In this document: piece by piece, positions 26,933 to 36,410 of the stretch
Layout: each line of letters opens with the position of its first letter
Position numbering within the stretch: position 1 is the first letter of the stretch
NCBI RefSeq assembly: GCF_028368935.1
Contig: NZ_JAQNDK010000005.1
Span: 682,001 to 746,000 of the forward strand
Origin: Sorangium aterium
GTDB lineage: Bacteria; Myxococcota_A; Polyangia; Polyangiales; Polyangiaceae
DNA length: 64,000 nt
Direction of reading: 5' to 3'
The notes under the pieces: generated by a model
Told to the model about the DNA's origin: nothing
The model's database searches: none
The model's input: the letters and a program-made list of their open reading frames with translations, nothing else
Position numbers and translations under genes: made by a program

Positions 26933-28030
26933 ATGCGAGAGAAGCTGATCCGGCGCTTCGAGCCGCTGCTCCTTCCGGCCCTCTCGGTGTTCACCGCGAT
27001 GGTCCTGGGCGGCGTCCTCATCGCCGTGGCCGGGGGCAACCCGCTCGAGGCCTACGCCGGCATGCTCGAGGGCGCGCTCGGGTCGCCGCGGGCGGTGAGC
27101 GAGACGCTCGTCTGGGCGACGCCGTACATCCTGGCTGGCCTGTCGGTCTCGCTGGCGCTCAAGGGCGGCCTCTTCAACATCGGCGCGGAGGGGCAGCTCG
27201 CGCTCGGGGCGCTCTCCGCGGCCTGGGCGGGCCACTGGCTGCCGCAGCTCGTGGGCGGCGGCCTGCCCGCGGCGCTGCACGTCCCCGTGACGCTGCTGTT
27301 CGGCGCGCTCGCGGGCGGGCTGTGGGCCGCGGTGCCCGGCTGGATCAAGGCGCGCGCCGGGGGACACGAGGTGATCAGCACGATCATGCTCAACTACGTC
27401 GCGCTCAACGCGGTCAGCTTCCTCTTGAACGGCCCGATGAAGGACCCCGAGGCGTCCAACGTGCTCTCCCGCACGCCGCTCATCGACGAGAGCGCCTGGG
27501 TCCCCGCGCTCGTGGACGGCTACCGGCTGCACTGGGGCTTCCCGCTCGCCCTGCTCGCGGCGGCGCTCGTCGGGTGGGCGCTCCGGCGGACGACGTTCGG
27601 CTTCGAGATCCGCACGGCCGGGCAGAGCCCGGACGCCGCGCGCTACGCCGGCGTGCGGGTGAGCCGCACCGTGATCGCGACCATGGCGCTCTCGGGCGCC
27701 TTCGCCGGGCTGGCCGGCGCCATCGAGGTGAGCGCGCTGCACCACCGGCACGAGCTCGGGTTCTCGCAGGGATACGGCTTCGACGCGATCGCCATCGCCC
27801 TGCTCGGCAAGGCGCACCCCGGCGGGACGGTGCTCGCGGCCCTGCTGTTCAGCGTGATGCGCAGCGGGGCGACCCGGATGCAGTACCTCACGCAGGTGCC
27901 GATCGACGTGATCTCCGTCATCCAGGCGCTGGTCCTGCTCTTCGTCGCGGCGGACGCCCTGGTCCGGCGCATCTACCGCGTCCGGGGCTCGAGCGAGCGG
28001 CTCGTGCTCACGCGCGGGTGGGGCGGTTAG
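26933..28030 (+). CDS. BMP-type ABC transporter permease 1 (NupP/YufP-like)
   Basis: 365 aa with about nine TM helices and the family segments ATPYILAGLSVSLALKGGLF and FNIGAEGQLALGALSA, followed by GHEVISTIMLNYVALN. This is one of two permeases of nucleoside-type importers. It starts 19 bases after the binding-protein stop with GAGG near the ATG. Confidence 0.92.
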   Translation: MREKLIRRFEPLLLPALSVFTAMVLGGVLIAVAGGNPLEAYAGMLEGALGSPRAVSETLVWATPYILAGLSVSLALKGGLFNIGAEGQLALGALSAAWAGHWLPQLVGGGLPAALHVPVTLLFGALAGGLWAAVPGWIKARAGGHEVISTIMLNYVALNAVSFLLNGPMKDPEASNVLSRTPLIDESAWVPALVDGYRLHWGFPLALLAAALVGWALRRTTFGFEIRTAGQSPDAARYAGVRVSRTVIATMALSGAFAGLAGAIEVSALHHRHELGFSQGYGFDAIAIALLGKAHPGGTVLAALLFSVMRSGATRMQYLTQVPIDVISVIQALVLLFVAADALVRRIYRVRGSSERLVLTRGWGG

Positions 28031-28092
28031 CGCGCCGGCTCGAGCGAGCGGCCGGGGACCAGAGCGGGGAACGCGAGCAGGGAAGGACGAAG

Positions 28093-29175
28093 ATGGCTTA
28101 TCGACGCTACGCATTCATCGCGGTGGTCGTGGGCGTGCTGGTCCTCGTCGTGGCGCTCGTCGGCGCGTCGCAGGTGCCGCCGCTGACGATCGTGGCCAGC
28201 ATGGCGGCCACGACGCTCGCCGTCGCGACCCCGCTCACCCTGGGGGCGCTCTCGGGCGTCTTCTGCGAGCGCTCCGGGGTCGTCAACCTGGGCATCGAGG
28301 GCATGATGCTCGCGGCGGCGTTCTCGGGCTGGTTCGGGTCGATCTACGCGAGCTCGATCCTGGGCTTTCCCCCGCTGCCGAGCCTGCTGCTCGGCGTCGT
28401 GATCGCGGTCGCCACAGGCGCCGCGCTGGGGCTGTTGCTCGCCGCGCTTGCGGTGACCTTCTCGGTGGACCAGATCCTCGCGGGGACGGTGATCAACTTG
28501 CTCGCCGTGGGGCTCACCGGCTTTTTCAACCGCCAGCTCTTCTTCGGGCCGGGAAGCGCGTTCGGCGGGCAGGTGCCTCACGCGCCGGGCGTCCTTCCGC
28601 GCCTCGGCGTCCCGCTGCTCGCGGACATCCCGGTCGTGGGCCCGGTGTTCGAGCAGCAGCCGATCGCCGTCGCCGCCGTCGCGCTGGTCGCGCTGACGCA
28701 CCTCGTGCTCTTCCGCACGCGGTGGGGCCTGCGCGCGCGGGCCGTGGGCGAGCACCCCCGCGCGGCCGCGACGGTCGGGATCGACGTGGCCCGCGTGCGC
28801 TACGTGAACGTCGTGATCGGCGGCGCGATCGCGGGGCTCGGCGGGGCGTATTTCACGCTGGAGTCGGTGCCGTCCTTCGAGCCGATGATGACGAACGGGC
28901 GCGGCTTCATCTCCCTCGCGGCGATGATCTTCGGCGACTGGACGCCGTTCGGCTCGTGGGCCGCGGCGCTCGTCTTCGGCGCGGCGCAGGCGTTCCAGAT
29001 CAACCTCCAGCTCTTCCGCGACCAGATCCCGCCGTCGTGGTCGTTCCTGCAGCAATCGTCGGTCGTCGGGCTGGTGCCGTATCTGCTGACGCTGCTGCTC
29101 CTGACCGGCGTCATCGGCAAGACCACGTCGCCGGCCGCCGACGGCCTGCCGTACGAGCGGGAGGGGCGGCGGTGA
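28093..29175 (+). CDS. BMP-type ABC transporter permease 2 (NupQ/YufQ-like)
   Basis: 360 aa with about eight to nine TM helices and the hallmark VVNLGIEGMMLAAAFSG. The true start is ATG 28093 (GGAAGG 6 bases upstream); the open frame to 27322 is a shadow of the first permease. Its stop overlaps the GTG of the ATPase gene by 4 bases. Confidence 0.92.
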   Translation: MAYRRYAFIAVVVGVLVLVVALVGASQVPPLTIVASMAATTLAVATPLTLGALSGVFCERSGVVNLGIEGMMLAAAFSGWFGSIYASSILGFPPLPSLLLGVVIAVATGAALGLLLAALAVTFSVDQILAGTVINLLAVGLTGFFNRQLFFGPGSAFGGQVPHAPGVLPRLGVPLLADIPVVGPVFEQQPIAVAAVALVALTHLVLFRTRWGLRARAVGEHPRAAATVGIDVARVRYVNVVIGGAIAGLGGAYFTLESVPSFEPMMTNGRGFISLAAMIFGDWTPFGSWAAALVFGAAQAFQINLQLFRDQIPPSWSFLQQSSVVGLVPYLLTLLLLTGVIGKTTSPAADGLPYEREGRR

Positions 29176-30728
29176 CGGCGGTCCTCGAGGCCCGGGGGAT
29201 CACCAGGCGGTTCTCCGGCGTCCTGGCGAACGACAGGGTCGATCTCGACCTCCGCGAGGGCGAGATCCACGCCCTGCTCGGGGAGAACGGCGCCGGCAAA
29301 TCGACCTTGATGAACATCCTTTACGGGCTGCTGCGCCCGGACGAGGGGACGCTCCTCCGGGGCGGGCGCCCTGTCGCGCTGCGCTCGCCGAGCGACGCGA
29401 TCGCGCTCGGGATCGGCATGGTGCACCAGCACTTCATGCTGATCCCTGTGTTCACGGTCGCCGAGAACGTCGTGCTCGGCGCGGAGCCCGTGCGCGGCGC
29501 CCTGCTCGACCGCCGGCGCGCGAGCGCCGAGGTCCGCGAGCTCTCGGCGCGCCACGGGCTGGACGTCGATCCCGACGCCCGGGTGGAGGACCTCCCGGTC
29601 GGCGTGCAGCAGCGGGTGGAGATCCTCAAGGCTCTTTACCGGAAGGCGGAGATCCTGATCCTCGACGAGCCCACGGCCGTGCTCACGCCCCAGGAGGCGG
29701 ACGACCTGTTCCGCGTGCTGCGGGGGCTGACGGCGCGGGGGGTCTCGGTCCTGTTCATCACGCACAAGCTCAGGGAGGTGCTCGCGGTCGCGGACCGGGT
29801 GACGGTCATGCGCGCCGGGCGCGTGGTGGGCGCAGCGATCCCGGCGGAGACGGACGAGCGCGGCCTGGCGGCGACGATGGTGGGCCGCGACGTGGCGCTC
29901 CAGGTGAGCAAGGCGCCGGCGAGCCCCAAGGACGTCGTGCTGGAGGTGCAGCGCCTCGGCGTCGCGGGTCGCCGCGGGTCCGGCGGCGACGTGGTGCGCG
30001 AGGTGAGCTTCTCGGTGCGCGCGGGCGAGATCCTCGGGATCGCCGGCGTGCAGGGCAACGGCCAGACCGAGCTCTGCGAGGCGATCACCGGCCTCTCGCC
30101 GCCCCGCGCCGGGCGCGTGCTCCTGCGTGGCCGCGACGTCACCGGCGCGCCGCCCCGCGCCCTGATCGAGCGCGGCGTCTCGCACGTGCCCGAGGACCGC
30201 CAGCGCCACGGGCTCGTGCTCTCGTACGCGATCGCGGACAACCTCGTCCTGTGCACCTACCACGAGCCCCCGTTCGCCGTGCGCGGCGTGCTCCGCGACG
30301 ACGCCCGCGAGGAGAACGCGAGGCGGTTGATAAAGACCTTTGACATCCGCGCGCCCGGCCCGGAGACGCCCGTCTCCGCGCTGTCGGGCGGCAACCAGCA
30401 GAAGGTGATCCTCGCCCGGGAGATGAGCCGCCCCGTGGAGCTGCTCGTGGCCAGCCAGCCGACCCGGGGCGTGGACGTCGGGTCGATCGAGCACATCCAC
30501 CGCGAGATCGTCGCGGCCCGCGACGCGGGGGCGGCGGTGCTGCTCGTGTCGGCGGAGCTCGACGAGATCCTGGCGCTGTCGGACAGGATCGCGGTCATGT
30601 ACCGGGGCGAGATCGTGGCGACGCGGGACGCGGGTGCGGTATCGCGGACGGAGCTCGGGATGCTGATGGCCGGGGTGGTCCCTGGCGAGGAGGCTCCGCC
30701 GCCCGCCGCGGAGGAGGTCGACGCATGA
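29172..30728 (+). CDS. BMP-type ABC transporter double ATPase (NupO/YufO-like)
   Basis: 518 aa with two nucleotide-binding domains. Domain 1: Walker A GENGAGKS at 37-44, Walker B ILILDEPTA and H-loop ITHK; its signature is the degenerate VGVQQRVEI. Domain 2: Walker A is GVQGNGQTEL (no Lys, as usual in this family), with a good signature LSGGNQQKV and Walker B LLVASQPTRGVD. GTG 29172 overlaps the permease stop (GTGA), which fixes the start. Its own stop overlaps the ATG of the following heme-motif gene. Confidence 0.93.
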   Translation: MTAVLEARGITRRFSGVLANDRVDLDLREGEIHALLGENGAGKSTLMNILYGLLRPDEGTLLRGGRPVALRSPSDAIALGIGMVHQHFMLIPVFTVAENVVLGAEPVRGALLDRRRASAEVRELSARHGLDVDPDARVEDLPVGVQQRVEILKALYRKAEILILDEPTAVLTPQEADDLFRVLRGLTARGVSVLFITHKLREVLAVADRVTVMRAGRVVGAAIPAETDERGLAATMVGRDVALQVSKAPASPKDVVLEVQRLGVAGRRGSGGDVVREVSFSVRAGEILGIAGVQGNGQTELCEAITGLSPPRAGRVLLRGRDVTGAPPRALIERGVSHVPEDRQRHGLVLSYAIADNLVLCTYHEPPFAVRGVLRDDAREENARRLIKTFDIRAPGPETPVSALSGGNQQKVILAREMSRPVELLVASQPTRGVDVGSIEHIHREIVAARDAGAAVLLVSAELDEILALSDRIAVMYRGEIVATRDAGAVSRTELGMLMAGVVPGEEAPPPAAEEVDA

Positions 30729-32737
30729 GGGGGCGCGCGCTGCGCGTGCTGGCCGTGGCGGCGCCCCTCGCGGCGTCGGCCGCGGCCTCGTTCGCGCCGC
30801 CGTCCGCCGCCGCCCCGACGCTGGAGCAATACCGGTATTTCCGGGCGCTCTCCCTCGACCTGGAGGGGCGGCTCCCGACGCGTGAGGAGCTCGCCGAGCT
30901 CGAGTCGCCGGGCTTCGATCTGGACGCCTGGATAGAGCGCCACCTCGACGGCCCGGGGTATGCCGAGCGGCTCACGCGCATCTACATGGATGTCCTGCGG
31001 CTCGAGCTCGGCCCGACGGGGCTGTTCACGCCGCCCGCGACGACGCTCCGCCGGGTGGAGGTGCTCGGCCCGGAGGGCAAGCCGCTCTACGTCTATTACC
31101 GCGTCAGCCAGCGCCGCCTGAACCCGGTGATCGACGGGGAGTTCTGCTTCTCCGACGCCGAGAGCGGGCTCCGGGTCGCGGCCTACGCGCCCGTCACGGG
31201 GACGCCTGCCCGCATCTCTCAGCGGCTGCTCGACGAGCGGACAACGCTCGTGCGCCCCTACTGGCTTTACCGGGATTACCTCTCCGTCGTCCCGACGCAG
31301 CGTTATGGTGACGGGTGGAAGGACCCGGACAGCGCCTATGTCCCGCTGCCGCAGCTCCTTGTCGAGCCTGACGGCAAGACGCCGACGGTCGAGGTCAGGG
31401 TCTGCAAGGAAGAGGCGCAGACCGCCGAGGTCGGCCACATCTATGCGAGCGATATCCCTTCGTCGCCGAAGGGCGCTCCGCCGCCGGGCCGCGCGCGCCC
31501 GCCGGTGCGCGAGGATCGTTATGCGCAGGCGCACCGGGGCGAGCCCATCTCGTGCCGGAGCGCGCTCGCGCCGGCGATGAGCGTCGACTGCGGCTGCGGG
31601 ATCGGCCTCGAGCACTGCCTTCCCGCCGACAGCGCGGGCAGGGATCCGCGCGGCTTCGTGCTGCCCGCCCATATCCCGCTCGGCATCGAGGATCCCATCG
31701 GCTCCGCGCCGCACACGATCACCGGCTGGAACAAGTTCTGGTGGTCGCAGGAGGCGATTCATACGATGAATCACGTCTTTGCGGCGGATCGCGATTTTCG
31801 GGAGATCCTCACCGGTCGTTATACGTTCATCAACGGCCCGCTCGCGCAGTTTTATCGGTCGAGCGCGCCCGCGGCGTGCTGCTCTCTGCACCCGTCGTTT
31901 GGGATGCGCGAGGACGAGGCGCCCCTGTTCTTGCCGGGCGCGGTGCCGCCGGTCGTCGCGCCGCACGACGTCTCGACCTGGACGTTCATCCCGGATCGCG
32001 GGCCGCGCGCGGCGGGGATCCTCACGACGCCGGTGTTCCTCACGAAGTATTCCTCGCGGCGCGCGCGGGCGGCGGCGCTCTACAGCGCGTTCCTGTGCAA
32101 GAGCTTCACGGCCGAGCACGCGGAGCTCCCGCCGTCGGAGGAGCCCGACCTCATGATCCGGCCGGGCTGCGCGAGCTGTCATGCGACGCTGGAGCCGCTC
32201 GCGGCGTATTTCACGCGGGTCGAGGAGACGACGTGGACCTATCTGCCCGCCGAGAGGTTCCCGATCGAGAACCCGGTGTGCAAGCTGAACGCGGAGGGGA
32301 AGACGGGGCAATCGTGCCAGCGCTTCTACGACCCCGTGTTCTCGAGCCGGGAGCGCGGCGTGCTGCGGGGCGCCTATGCCTCGGCGGATCACGCCGAGCG
32401 CGGCCCGGCCGGCGCCGCGGCCGATCTCACGCGCATGCCGGAGTTCGCGTCGTGCGCGGTCGAGCGCGTCACCGAGTCGTTCCTGGGGCGGCCGCTGCGC
32501 GAGGAGGACGAGGCGCTGCTCAGCGCGCTGCGCGAGCGGTTCGTGTCGCGCGGCTACCGGATGCGGCCGCTGGTCGAGGCGATCGTCCGCTCGCCGGCGT
32601 ATGCGCGCGCGAGCAACGTGCGGCCTGCGCTGGAGCGGGGCGGGGCGGCGAAGGGCGAGGCGGAGGAGCGAGGCGGGGCGGCGAAGGGCGGGGCGGGGGA
32701 GCGGGGCGGCGAGACGCGCGGCGAGGGGGCGCGGTGA
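30725..32737 (+). CDS. Exported protein with one CxxCH motif, related to planctomycete-type heme proteins
   Basis: 670 aa with a signal peptide (LRVLAVAAPLAASAAASFAP). The N-terminal segment (EQYRYFRALSLDLEGRLPTR) looks like DUF1549; the C-terminal half has GCASCH (one heme-binding site), and near the end TESFLGRPLREEDEALLSAL with a terminal SRGYRMRPLVEAIVRSPAYA, typical of DUF1585-like tails. The last 40 residues are a low-complexity Gly/Ala/Glu tail built on GGAAKG units. ATG 30725 overlaps the ABC ATPase stop (ATGA). The function is not known; such proteins are thought to be envelope redox or surface proteins. Confidence 0.75.
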   Translation: MRGRALRVLAVAAPLAASAAASFAPPSAAAPTLEQYRYFRALSLDLEGRLPTREELAELESPGFDLDAWIERHLDGPGYAERLTRIYMDVLRLELGPTGLFTPPATTLRRVEVLGPEGKPLYVYYRVSQRRLNPVIDGEFCFSDAESGLRVAAYAPVTGTPARISQRLLDERTTLVRPYWLYRDYLSVVPTQRYGDGWKDPDSAYVPLPQLLVEPDGKTPTVEVRVCKEEAQTAEVGHIYASDIPSSPKGAPPPGRARPPVREDRYAQAHRGEPISCRSALAPAMSVDCGCGIGLEHCLPADSAGRDPRGFVLPAHIPLGIEDPIGSAPHTITGWNKFWWSQEAIHTMNHVFAADRDFREILTGRYTFINGPLAQFYRSSAPAACCSLHPSFGMREDEAPLFLPGAVPPVVAPHDVSTWTFIPDRGPRAAGILTTPVFLTKYSSRRARAAALYSAFLCKSFTAEHAELPPSEEPDLMIRPGCASCHATLEPLAAYFTRVEETTWTYLPAERFPIENPVCKLNAEGKTGQSCQRFYDPVFSSRERGVLRGAYASADHAERGPAGAAADLTRMPEFASCAVERVTESFLGRPLREEDEALLSALRERFVSRGYRMRPLVEAIVRSPAYARASNVRPALERGGAAKGEAEERGGAAKGGAGERGGETRGEGAR

Positions 32738-33471
32738 TGCAGGGCCGGGGGAGGGCGCCCGGTCGGACGGGGGCCTTCGTCCTTGCTGGCGTGGCCGCGG
32801 TGGCCGCGCTGGCTGGCGCGTGCGGCCCGTCGGAGGCGATCGCGCCGCGGCCTGCAGCGCCGCTCCGGGAGACGGGGCGCGTCGCGCAGAGCCGGGCTCC
32901 GAAGCAGGATCTGCGGCTCATCCCGGCAGAGGCGTACCTGAGGACCTATCTCCGGCTCTTCGGCGGCCTCGCGCCCGCCGAGGTCGAGCGCCGCGCGCGG
33001 GGGGACGACAAGGCGGCGCTGTTCGACACCTGGGGAGACTACCTCGCGGCGCTCGGGCTCCCCGATTACGGCCTGGATCTCCCGCGCGCCACGCAGACCA
33101 ACGCGCTCATGCTGGCGGCGTTCGAGCGGCTCGGGATCGCGCTCTGCGACCGCGCCCTGGAGCACGATCTCAAGGCAAAGGAGCGCGTCCCGATCGAGCG
33201 GCGGCTGATCTTCGCGTTCGACCTGCCAGCGCAGGACCTCGACGCGGCGGCCTTCGCCCCGCGCTTCGACGTGCTGCACCGGACGTTCCTGAGCTACCCG
33301 GCGCGCCTCGCGCCGCCGGACCGGGAGGCGAAGTTCTTCGCGCTCTACCAGGGCACGGTCGCGCGGCACCGCGCGAAGGGCGCGCCGAAGTCGCGGTTCT
33401 CGCCGGAGGAGGCGGGGTGGGCGGCCGTCTGTTATGGGCTCGTGCGGCACCCGGAGTTCCACCTGTATTAG
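32737..33471 (+). CDS. Lipoprotein of unknown function coupled to the preceding heme protein
   Basis: 244 aa. Signal and lipobox LAGACG, then an alpha-helical body with LRLIPAEAYLRTYLRLFGGL and a C-terminal VCYGLVRHPEFHLY reminiscent of the ends of DUF1592-type partners. ATG 32737 shares one base with the TGA of the upstream gene (TGATG), so the two are translationally coupled. I do not recognise a named family. Confidence 0.7.
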   Translation: MQGRGRAPGRTGAFVLAGVAAVAALAGACGPSEAIAPRPAAPLRETGRVAQSRAPKQDLRLIPAEAYLRTYLRLFGGLAPAEVERRARGDDKAALFDTWGDYLAALGLPDYGLDLPRATQTNALMLAAFERLGIALCDRALEHDLKAKERVPIERRLIFAFDLPAQDLDAAAFAPRFDVLHRTFLSYPARLAPPDREAKFFALYQGTVARHRAKGAPKSRFSPEEAGWAAVCYGLVRHPEFHLY

Positions 33472-33524
33472 GGGTACTCTCAGCGGGCCACGGCGCGCGT
33501 GGCTCCGGCCGCGCCGGCCGTGAC

Positions 33525-34016
33525 CTACTCGTCGCACTCCTTGACGTGAAACAGAGCGGAGACGAGCAGCGCGGGATGGCCGTCGAGGGCCCGCTGCAGC
33601 TCGCAATCGCCCGTCGAGAAGTCCACCTCGTGCGGGTCGCTGCCGACTGTCGCCACGACGTGGCAAAAGCCATCGTAGAAATCCTCTCCTATGTCCATCG
33701 TGACATTCGGTAGAGGCTCGCCGTCGTCATCCTCGCGCTCGACGTCCAATGAAATTCCGCTGATTGGCGGGTCGTCGTCGCGCGCGCGGTCCAGGGCCAT
33801 CTCCGGCGCGGAGTCTTTCAGGAAGCACCCCGTCGACCACCTCTCCCCTGTTTTCACGAACCTCCGTCCATCATCGCCAGTATCGTAACTCAGGGTTTCA
33901 CCGTCGAGCGCGACGACCGCCTTCCCCGCGATGTCCGGATGGTTGACGCACGCCATCGCTGGCAGCGACAGCACGGCCAGGAGCGTGTGCCGCGCGCTCG
34001 ACATGGACATCGTCAT
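33525..34016 (-). CDS. Small lipoprotein of unknown function
   Basis: 163 aa. Signal peptide TLLAVLSLPAMAC (lipobox-like, Cys 21) then an acidic domain with NHPDIAGKAVVALDGETL and four later Cys residues. Three in-frame ATGs lie in the first 15 bases, and the first (34016) is taken. It starts 5 bases after the stop of the Cys-rich lipoprotein gene, so the two form an operon. No family recognised. Confidence 0.65.
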   Translation of the reverse strand: MTMSMSSARHTLLAVLSLPAMACVNHPDIAGKAVVALDGETLSYDTGDDGRRFVKTGERWSTGCFLKDSAPEMALDRARDDDPPISGISLDVEREDDDGEPLPNVTMDIGEDFYDGFCHVVATVGSDPHEVDFSTGDCELQRALDGHPALLVSALFHVKECDE

Positions 34017-34021
34017 CCGCC

Positions 34022-34912
34022 TCACGGGGTGTCCCACCAGATCTCGGAATAGGAACATACGACGTGCGGCTCGCGTCGCTCCAGGGTGCCGAGCACGGCA
34101 GCGACGCTGGGGGAGCAGGCGCCTGGCTCTTCCTCCACGAGCGTGGCGCGGATCGCGCTGAGCGGGAGGGGCGAGGTGACGTCCGCGCAGGGCATCTCCC
34201 CGAGGCCGACGGGGAGCCCCGCGTCCATGCGGTCGCTGCATGCGCTGTCCGCATACAAGCCGATGTCGGCGACGCACCTGCCGCCCGCTGGGGGACCACA
34301 CTCGCACGGAGCGCAGGCGCGGTTGTCGATGAGCTGTTCGAAGAACTCGTGTCGTGTCAGGCCACGCCTGCAGGTCCCCTCGCTGCTGGCCTGCATGCAG
34401 GGGATGAACCCCGGCGGGTCCTGCGCCGTGTTGCCGGCGCACACCCGGATGAACATTGCCGGAACGGGCGGCGGCTCGGGCGTCGCCAAGGGGGTGCACG
34501 GCGAGAGCGTCGGCGCCTCGTAGACGACGGACGCGAAATCGTCCGGCTGGACGGTCGACGGGAGCGCAGCGCACGTCCCATCCCATCCCGCTCCGGCGTC
34601 GAGCGCGATCGAGGTGCTTCCGCCTGGGCAGGTCATCGCGTTCGCCATGACCGTGGAGGGCAGCTCGCACGCCGCCGGACCGCATTCGCACCCATCGCAC
34701 GTGTCCGGCAGCCCTTCAGGCGCGTCAGCCATCCAGCCTTCCCACTTCGGCGGCTGGCCGTCGATACAGGGAGGCGCATCGTCTTCCGGACCTACCCACA
34801 TCCACAGCACTGGACCCGAATCGGCAGGTGGCGGAAGCAGCGGTACATACCACTCGTCTTCGCACGCGAGCAGCGCCGTCGCGGAGACGAACAGCAACAT
34901 CGGACGTCGCAT
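34022..34912 (-). CDS. Cys-rich lipoprotein of unknown function
   Basis: 296 aa. The N-terminus MLLFVSATALLACEDEW gives a lipobox (LLAC). About 18 Cys residues, many in pairs such as CDGCECGPAAC and CAPCECGPP, suggest a disulfide-rich repeat. GGAGG lies 8 bases before ATG 34912. It is upstream of a second small lipoprotein gene. The Cys-pattern module repeats at least twice (about 73-85 and 200-215). No family recognised. Confidence 0.7.
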   Translation of the reverse strand: MRRPMLLFVSATALLACEDEWYVPLLPPPADSGPVLWMWVGPEDDAPPCIDGQPPKWEGWMADAPEGLPDTCDGCECGPAACELPSTVMANAMTCPGGSTSIALDAGAGWDGTCAALPSTVQPDDFASVVYEAPTLSPCTPLATPEPPPVPAMFIRVCAGNTAQDPPGFIPCMQASSEGTCRRGLTRHEFFEQLIDNRACAPCECGPPAGGRCVADIGLYADSACSDRMDAGLPVGLGEMPCADVTSPLPLSAIRATLVEEEPGACSPSVAAVLGTLERREPHVVCSYSEIWWDTP

Positions 34913-34979
34913 CAGGAATGCCTCCGTGCCAGCTTCACCATGCTCGCGCGCTGGCGGCCCAAAGCGACCTCGCCGACGC

Positions 34980-36026
34980 TCACCATCGAACGCGAACCTC
35001 CGCGCCGTGCGCCGCCACTCGAATCTGCGTGTCGTTTGGCAACCAGACGTACACGAGTGTGGCCGCGCCTGCTGCCGCCCCAGCGATCAACGCGCTGGTA
35101 CCCAGGAGACGCATCAGCTTCCAGTTGGCGGCAGGATCAATGACTTGATTGTAGTCAGGCTGAAATGCGGGATCGAGCTTGCTCATCTCCTGAGCGTGAT
35201 ACCAAGCCGCCTTCGCCTCCTGCTCGTACCCCTGCGCGCTCTGCAGGGACACGGCGCCCGCCACCATGAACCCGACCGAGGCCACCGCGCCCGTCGTGAC
35301 GATCCGGAGGTCCGGCCCGGGCCGGCCCGCGCCCTGCGGCGGCCCTTTGGGCGCCGCAGGCCCGGGCGCTCCAGGCCCGGAAGCCGCTTTCGGCGGCTGA
35401 GCGTGGTCCTTCGGCGGCTGCGCGTGGTCCTCCGGCGCTTGTGCCGGCTTGTCGAACGTGAGCGGCACCGCCTTCGACTCGCCTGCTTCCACCTTCACGC
35501 CCGCGCGCGCGACCTGCCCCTCCTGCCCGACGGCCATCACCTCGTGCTGGCCAGGCCTCACGTAGACGCGGCTGCCGTCCTTCACCCCCCGGCCGTTCAC
35601 GAACATGCCCACGACGCCGGGCGGCGGCATGAGGACCACCTCGCCCACGCGCCGCCGGGCCCGGGCGAGGTCGGCGTGCCGGTGCTCATACAGGCGCCGC
35701 TCCACCTCCGTGCGCGGGGCCGGCATGTGCTCGACGCACTGCGAGAGCTCCACCACGGCCTCCTCCCAGCGGCCCATCCGCAGGTCGAGCTGCCCCATGT
35801 TGCACATCGCGACGTTCGACCGCTCGATATCGTACGCCTCGCCCCAGAACTCCCGGGCCTGCGCGATGTCGAGCCGATCCAGCGCTGCCCCCGCCTCGCG
35901 AATGAGCTCCTTGACGGCTCGCGAGCGCTTCGGAGGCGCCTCCGCATGCGCGGAAGCAGCCGCGAGCAGCACGAGGAGCAACGCTGCCCACGACGGAAGC
36001 CAGGATGCTGATCGAGGACCTTGCAC
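34980..36026 (-). CDS. PEGA/TPR envelope protein
   Basis: 348 aa from GTG 36026, chosen because GAGG lies 6 bases upstream and a clean signal peptide follows (SWLPSWAALLLVLLAAASAH); the frame is open to 36155. A TPR-like region (about 35-125) is followed by a PEGA-like beta segment (GVVGMFVNGRGVKDGSRVYV at about 137-156), a Pro/Ala-rich stretch with a repeated DHAQPPK unit, and two TM helices near 245-265 and 310-335. Such proteins are common in myxobacteria and sit in the envelope; no specific role is assigned. Confidence 0.75.
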   Translation of the reverse strand: MQGPRSASWLPSWAALLLVLLAAASAHAEAPPKRSRAVKELIREAGAALDRLDIAQAREFWGEAYDIERSNVAMCNMGQLDLRMGRWEEAVVELSQCVEHMPAPRTEVERRLYEHRHADLARARRRVGEVVLMPPPGVVGMFVNGRGVKDGSRVYVRPGQHEVMAVGQEGQVARAGVKVEAGESKAVPLTFDKPAQAPEDHAQPPKDHAQPPKAASGPGAPGPAAPKGPPQGAGRPGPDLRIVTTGAVASVGFMVAGAVSLQSAQGYEQEAKAAWYHAQEMSKLDPAFQPDYNQVIDPAANWKLMRLLGTSALIAGAAAGAATLVYVWLPNDTQIRVAAHGAEVRVRW

Positions 36027-36410
36027 GCTCCACCTCGGGCGCGCCAACGCACGTGACCGCGCGCCAGCGTCACGCTCGCTCTCTACCATCCTCCGTGTGT
36101 GCCTGGCCAGCGCTCCCGGCATGTGAGCGATGCCGCGAGGCATCTGGCGTTGCATTGCATTTCGGTGACGAAATTTCTCATCCCACCTGCATCGTTCGCC
36201 GTCTCATCCTTCCGAAATCGCACCCGCGTGGAGGATGGCCCTTGCACGGCAAGAGCGCTCGCGGGCTGCCCGGTACCCGGAGTTTCATCGGTATTGATAA
36301 CGCACTGCCGCAATTCGTTCCTGGTTCTGCGGGAGGCCCCCAGCGAGGGTGTCTTTCGCGCGGTGAGTTGAGCTGCCGTATGAGGCGTGTTATGCGCCGC
36401 ATTGGCCAGC
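36027..36410. other. AT-richer divergent intergenic region
   Basis: 384 bases between divergent genes, visibly less GC-rich than the genes. ATTTCG-GTGA-CGAAAT (36159-36174) is a perfect short inverted repeat that could be an operator. The open frames here have no protein-like composition. Promoters for the PEGA and HAD genes should lie here. Confidence 0.5.
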
